DNA of 9,551 nt, from contig CAIOTP010000303.1 in NCBI GenBank assembly GCA_903861235.1, positions 1-9,551 of the forward strand. The letters are read 5' to 3'. Below the pieces are notes generated by a model. The model made no database searches. It had not been told where the DNA came from and was given only the letters and a program-made list of their open reading frames with translations. Shown here one piece after another: positions 6,304 to 9,551 of the stretch. Within the stretch, counting starts at the first letter, position 1, and each line of letters begins with the position of its first letter. Made by a program: the position numbers and the translations under genes. This DNA comes from an uncultured bacterium. GTDB lineage: Bacteria > Planctomycetota > Phycisphaerae > Phycisphaerales > SM1A02.

Positions 6304-7152
6304 ATGACGCCCTGGTACCTGGCGGCCGCCATTGCGGCGGCTGGCCTCGTCATGGTGCTGCGTCCGGGTCGAGCGGCCCTCCGCCGTGCCGGCGCCGTGA
6401 TCGGACTTGCGGGCTTCGCCCTGCTCATGGGCTTCGGACTGCGGCTGGCCGGGGCCTCCGCCACCAGCGCCAGCACGCCGCTCGCGCTGGCCGTGGCCAC
6501 CGTGGGCGTGATCGGTGCCGTGCGGGTGATCACGCATCCTCGGCCGGTGTTCGCCGCCATCTACTTCGTGCTGACCGTGATCGCCGCGGCCGCCATCTTC
6601 CTCATGCTCGAGGCCGAATTCCTGGCCTTTGCGCTGGTGATCGTGTACGCGGGCGCCATCCTGATCACGTACATGTTCGTGCTCATGCTCGCCCATCAGA
6701 GTCCGGAGGACGAGATCGGCCGCATCGGCGCCGAGGACTACGACCGCGTGCCCCGCGAGCCGTTCGTGGCGGTGTTCCTGGGCTTCTTCCTGCTCGCGGC
6801 CCTGGGTTCGGTGATCGAGCGGGTGCCGCCCATGGCGGCGGACGCCGCGCCGTCGGCCACCATCCGCGCCACGGACAACCTGGTGCAGGCACAGCAGCGG
6901 CTTCCCGGCATGCAGGCGGGCGAGGGGACGCCGGCGGACCAGCCCGACAATGTGCATGTGGTGGGACTGGATCTGGTCGCCCGCTACCCCGCCAGCCTGG
7001 AACTGGCCGGCGTGATCCTGCTGATGGCCATGTTCGGCGCCGTGGTGCTGGCTCGCCGCCAGATCGAGCTGGGCGAGGATGACCGCCGCAAGGCCGCAGG
7101 CATGGGCGGCATGGTGCTGGACCTGCCCGAGAACGAGCGAGGTGGCGCATGA
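6304..7152 (+). CDS. nuoJ: NADH-quinone oxidoreductase subunit J
   Basis: NuoJ is a membrane-arm subunit of complex I (equivalent of mitochondrial ND6), lying next to NuoK and helping link quinone chemistry to proton pumping. The conserved core is clear: AVRVITHPRPVFAAIYF (72-88) ahead of the second core helix, LEAEFLAFALVIVYAGAILI (102-121) in the kinked helix-3 region with the invariant VYAGA, and a last helix ending MAMFGAVVLARR (241-252). At 282 residues it is much longer than the 184 of E. coli NuoJ. The excess is an N-terminal extension of about 55 residues with two hydrophobic segments (3-19, 29-50) and a long polar loop (175-230) before the last helix. The ATG at 6304 is preferred because AGGA lies 6 nt upstream; the in-frame ATG at 6280 (290 aa) has none. 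The stop overlaps the nuoK start as ATGA. Confidence 0.92.
   Translation: MTPWYLAAAIAAAGLVMVLRPGRAALRRAGAVIGLAGFALLMGFGLRLAGASATSASTPLALAVATVGVIGAVRVITHPRPVFAAIYFVLTVIAAAAIFLMLEAEFLAFALVIVYAGAILITYMFVLMLAHQSPEDEIGRIGAEDYDRVPREPFVAVFLGFFLLAALGSVIERVPPMAADAAPSATIRATDNLVQAQQRLPGMQAGEGTPADQPDNVHVVGLDLVARYPASLELAGVILLMAMFGAVVLARRQIELGEDDRRKAAGMGGMVLDLPENERGGA
7139..7145 (+). promoter_or_regulatory. Shine-Dalgarno of nuoK (GAGGTGG)
   Basis: GAGGTGG lies at the end of nuoJ, 3 nt before the ATG at 7149 (6 nt if counted from GAGG). It supports that start and contrasts with several genes in the window that show no ribosome binding site. Confidence 0.55.
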
Positions 7153-7472
7153 GTGAACTGGCTCAGCCGTCCGCGGGCGTGGTCATCGCCCTGGTGCTCA
7201 GCGCAGCGCTCTTCACCATCGGCCTGGTGGGCTTCCTGGTCCGCCGGAACATGATCCTCATGTTCCTCTGCACCGAGCTCATGCTGCAGGCCGCGGCCAT
7301 CGCGTTCATCGCCTTCGGCAAGATGCGGGGAGACGTGGGTGGCCAGGTGTTCGTGATCTTCATCCTCACCGTGGCGGCCGCCGAAGCGGCGCTGGCCCTG
7401 GGCCTGGTGGTCCTGCTGTACCGCCGCCGCGAGACCCTGAGCGCCGAGGCCTGGCAGGAGCTCCACGAGTGA
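7149..7472 (+). CDS. nuoK: NADH-quinone oxidoreductase subunit K
   Basis: NuoK (mitochondrial ND4L equivalent) is a three-helix subunit of the complex I membrane arm that carries two buried glutamates essential for proton translocation. Both are present: E43 in LCTELMLQAA and E79 in TVAAAEAALALGL, corresponding to E36 and E72 of E. coli with the same 36-residue spacing. Membrane segments are at about 8-30, 35-56 and 66-90. GFLVRRNMILMFLCTELML (28-46) is the strongest family block. The 107 residues are near the usual 100; the excess is a few residues at each end. The start is fixed by the ATGA overlap with nuoJ and the GAGGTGG upstream. The stop overlaps the GTG of nuoL, so nuoJ-K-L are translationally coupled. 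Confidence 0.96.
   Translation: MSELAQPSAGVVIALVLSAALFTIGLVGFLVRRNMILMFLCTELMLQAAAIAFIAFGKMRGDVGGQVFVIFILTVAAAEAALALGLVVLLYRRRETLSAEAWQELHE
7456..7460 (+). promoter_or_regulatory. Shine-Dalgarno deciding the GTG start of nuoL (AGGAG)
   Basis: AGGAG inside the end of nuoK is 8 nt before the GTG at 7469, an ideal spacing. The alternative in-frame ATG at 7487 has only pyrimidine-rich sequence upstream. This selects the GTG start overlapping the nuoK stop. Confidence 0.65.
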
Positions 7473-9551
7473 CCCTTCCCGCGCTCATGCTGGCCTTGGG
7501 TGGCGACGCCGGTCACGGCTCGCTCGCCGACGCCCCGATCGTGGCCGCCACCGCGGCGCCGGATCTGGCCTGGGTGGGCTGGGTGCTCGGACTGCCCGCG
7601 CTGTCGGCCGTGGCGTGCGTGCTTCTGGCCATGATGCGGGTGCGCAACAAGCTGCCCGCGGTGGCCACGGTGCTGGCCTTGGGCGGCGCGTTCGCGCTGA
7701 TCCTGAAGCTCTACCTGTCGCGTGGTCCGAACGCGGCGCCGGTGATCGTGCACCTCTGGGACTGGATGAACTTCGGCTGGGGCGGCGGCGACTGGAAGAG
7801 CTTCCAGGCCGACGTCAGCCTGTACGTCGACAGCCTCACGCTGCTGTGGATGCTCTTCGTCACCGGCCTGGGCACGCTGATCGCGCTCTTCGCCAGTGAA
7901 TACATGGAGGCCGAACGCGGCCCGGGCTACGCCCGGTTCTTCTTCGGGGTCAGCGTCTTCCTGCTGGCCATGGCCTGCCTGGTCATGGCGGACAACCTGG
8001 TGCTGCTCTACCTGGGCTGGGAAGGCGTGGGTCTGGCCAGCTACCTGCTGATCGGCTTCTACTATCGGAAGCCCAGCGCCGTGGCCGCCGCCAAGAAGGC
8101 GTTCATCATGAACCGCATCGGCGACCTGGGCCTGGCGGTCGGCATCTGGCTCATCTGGGTGAACTACGGGACCGTCGAATATGGCGAGCTCTTCCAGAAG
8201 CTGGCCTCGGGTGCCAACGATCAGGGCGGCTGGGACCGCTCCCTGATCCCCTTCTGCCTCATGCTCGGCGCGTTCGGCAAGAGCGCTCAGCTGCCGCTGT
8301 TCACCTGGCTGCCCGACGCCATGGAGGGCCCCACGCCGGTCAGTGCGCTGATCCACGCCGCCACCATGGTGACCGCGGGCGTCTACCTGATCGCCCGCAT
8401 GCAGCCGCTGTTCATGCTGCATCCGGACGCCATGACCACCGTCGCCTGGGTGGGTGGCGTGACGGCCCTGGTGAGCGCCACCATCGGCATGGCGCAGTAC
8501 GACATCAAGCGCGTCTTCGCCTACAGCACGGTGAGCCAGCTGGGCTACATGTTCATGGGCCTGGGCGTGGGCACCGCCTTCGGTGCCGCCTACCACGTGT
8601 TCACGCACGCGTTCTTCAAGGCCCTGCTGTTCCTGACCGCCGGCGCCGTCATGCACGGCTTCGCCGGCCAGCTCGACCTCCGCAGGCTCAGCGGCGTCCG
8701 GAAGGTGCCGGGCTTCGGCATCGTGAGCTGGACCATGCTGGTGGGCTGCCTGTGGCTGGCCGCCTTCCCCTACTCCGCCGGCTTCTTCAGCAAGGACCTG
8801 ATCCTGGTGCAGGCCATGAGCCAGCCCAGGTTCGAGGTGCTGGGCTGGATCGGCCTGGCCACCGCGGCCCTGACCGCCTACTACACCTTCCGCGTCTGGT
8901 TCCGCGTCTGTGCAGGCCCGGTCAACTATGTGCCAGGCGAGGACGCGCATGGTCACGACGATCACGGCCATGACGACCACGGGCATGGGCACGGCGGCGA
9001 GTTCCATCCGCACGCCCCGCGGCTGGCCATGAACGGCGTGCTGATCCTGATCTGCCTGGGCGCCGTCCTTGCCGGCATCCCCGGAATCCAGGCCCTGCGC
9101 GGCGAGCACAACTGGGTGCAGGAGATGGTCTATGCCTCCACGGCGGTTCGGGCCGCCGGCGTGGACCATGTCACCACGCCCGTGGCCTTCGGCATGGATC
9201 CTCACCAGGTCGTCTCGGTCTTCGGCATCGCCGCAAGCCTGGGCGGCATCGCCATTGCGCTGTGGCTGCACCTGCTCGACCGCCGCATGGCGGACCGCAT
9301 CCGAACCGCCCTGCTCTCCAACGGCCTCACCCGATGGCTGCCGGTGGCCATGGAGAACAAGTGGTACTTCGACGAGATCTACCACGGCCTCTTCCGGCTG
9401 CCCATGTGGATCGCCAGCCACCTGCTGCACTTCTTCGATCGGCACTTCATCGACGGGCTGCTCGTGAACGGTGTGGGCCGTGTCCCGACCATGCTCGGCC
9501 GCCTCTTCCAGCCGCTCTACAACGGCGCCCTGCAGGGCTACGCCACCACCA
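7469..9551 (+). CDS. nuoL: NADH-quinone oxidoreductase subunit L (partial, C-terminus off the right edge)
   Basis: NuoL (ND5) is the distal antiporter-like proton-pumping subunit of complex I. The frame is open for 694 residues to the window end. The proton-path residues of E. coli NuoL have counterparts: E185 in LGWEGVGLASYLLIGFYY (E144), K271 in GAFGKSAQLPLFTWLPDAM (K229), H296 in SALIHAATMV (H254), H376, H380 and K384 in YHVFTHAFFKALLF (H334, H338, K342) and K442 in GFFSKDLIL (K399). MENKWYFDEIYHGLF (628-642) marks the start of the C-terminal lateral-helix region, so little is missing. E. coli NuoL has 613 residues; here an N-terminal extension of about 30 residues, a histidine-rich loop (494-515) and other loops add length. 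The GTG start overlaps the nuoK stop and has AGGAG 8 nt upstream. nuoM and nuoN are expected to follow. Confidence 0.96.
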   Translation, partial: MTLPALMLALGGDAGHGSLADAPIVAATAAPDLAWVGWVLGLPALSAVACVLLAMMRVRNKLPAVATVLALGGAFALILKLYLSRGPNAAPVIVHLWDWMNFGWGGGDWKSFQADVSLYVDSLTLLWMLFVTGLGTLIALFASEYMEAERGPGYARFFFGVSVFLLAMACLVMADNLVLLYLGWEGVGLASYLLIGFYYRKPSAVAAAKKAFIMNRIGDLGLAVGIWLIWVNYGTVEYGELFQKLASGANDQGGWDRSLIPFCLMLGAFGKSAQLPLFTWLPDAMEGPTPVSALIHAATMVTAGVYLIARMQPLFMLHPDAMTTVAWVGGVTALVSATIGMAQYDIKRVFAYSTVSQLGYMFMGLGVGTAFGAAYHVFTHAFFKALLFLTAGAVMHGFAGQLDLRRLSGVRKVPGFGIVSWTMLVGCLWLAAFPYSAGFFSKDLILVQAMSQPRFEVLGWIGLATAALTAYYTFRVWFRVCAGPVNYVPGEDAHGHDDHGHDDHGHGHGGEFHPHAPRLAMNGVLILICLGAVLAGIPGIQALRGEHNWVQEMVYASTAVRAAGVDHVTTPVAFGMDPHQVVSVFGIAASLGGIAIALWLHLLDRRMADRIRTALLSNGLTRWLPVAMENKWYFDEIYHGLFRLPMWIASHLLHFFDRHFIDGLLVNGVGRVPTMLGRLFQPLYNGALQGYATT
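8948..9013 (+). other. Histidine-rich loop coding segment within nuoL
   Basis: Codons 494-515 contain nine histidines in 22 residues, with aspartate and glycine between them (HGHDDHGHDDHGHGHGG, then HPH). The segment lies between two hydrophobic stretches, about 50 residues after K442. At the DNA level it is a degenerate CAYGRY-type repeat, as expected of a short tandem expansion. Metal or proton binding is possible but not shown. Confidence 0.8.

Noticed and set aside
7487..7489. ATG as the start of nuoL
   Set aside because: It lacks a Shine-Dalgarno, whereas the GTG at 7469 has AGGAG at ideal spacing and overlaps the nuoK stop.
3380..8120. Frequent recurrence of GTGATC-like hexamers across the window
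   Set aside because: They are in-frame Val-Ile codons (GTG ATC) in membrane helices and barrel strands, explained by codon preference rather than a binding site.
7163..9445. Open frame of 760 codons on the minus strand across nuoK and nuoL
   Set aside because: Composition is His/Asp/Gly/Gln-rich and low complexity, with no recognisable motif, and it lies wholly opposite two certain complex I genes.

Overview
The window is a compact, GC-rich stretch of bacterial housekeeping DNA. It holds eleven protein-coding genes packed almost end to end, and I saw no tRNA, rRNA, insertion sequence, CRISPR array or prophage gene. Codon choice is uniformly G/C-ending, so nothing looks recently acquired. The gene set (fused chorismate mutase/prephenate dehydratase, diaminopimelate-pathway lysA, PgsA/PgpA phospholipid enzymes, a bacterial-type complex I) points to a free-living heterotrophic bacterium with an acidic-phospholipid membrane and a respiratory chain. 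A planctomycete-like (Phycisphaerae) origin is my guess from the style of the proteins and the weak Shine-Dalgarno usage; the window does not prove it.

Layout. 1-1864, minus strand: pheA, then 2 nt downstream a DUF255/YyaL-type thioredoxin-fold protein that runs off the left edge. 1865-1903: a 39-bp divergent intergenic region. 1904-4912, plus strand: a 254-residue multi-pass membrane protein of unknown function, lysA, an SRPBCC/AHSA1-type protein and a small four-helix membrane protein. The last three are separated by exactly 9 nt each. 4913-6096, minus strand: pgsA and pgpA, overlapping by ATGA, which carry out the two committed steps of phosphatidylglycerol synthesis. Their end abuts the plus-strand block with no spacer: the two stop codons form TGATCA. 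6097-6303: a divergent promoter region. 6304-9551, plus strand: nuoJ, nuoK and nuoL of NADH:quinone oxidoreductase, linked by stop/start overlaps, with nuoL cut by the right edge.

No new defence or mobile system is visible. The points most worth a second look are: (i) a repeated TANNNT-N6-ATG arrangement at three gene starts that lack Shine-Dalgarno sequences, suggesting leaderless transcription, twice with the upstream stop codon inside the -10 box; (ii) a complex I transcription unit that begins at nuoJ, without nuoA-I; (iii) a NuoJ with two apparent extra N-terminal membrane segments and a NuoL with a histidine-rich loop; (iv) two small unknown membrane proteins around lysA.
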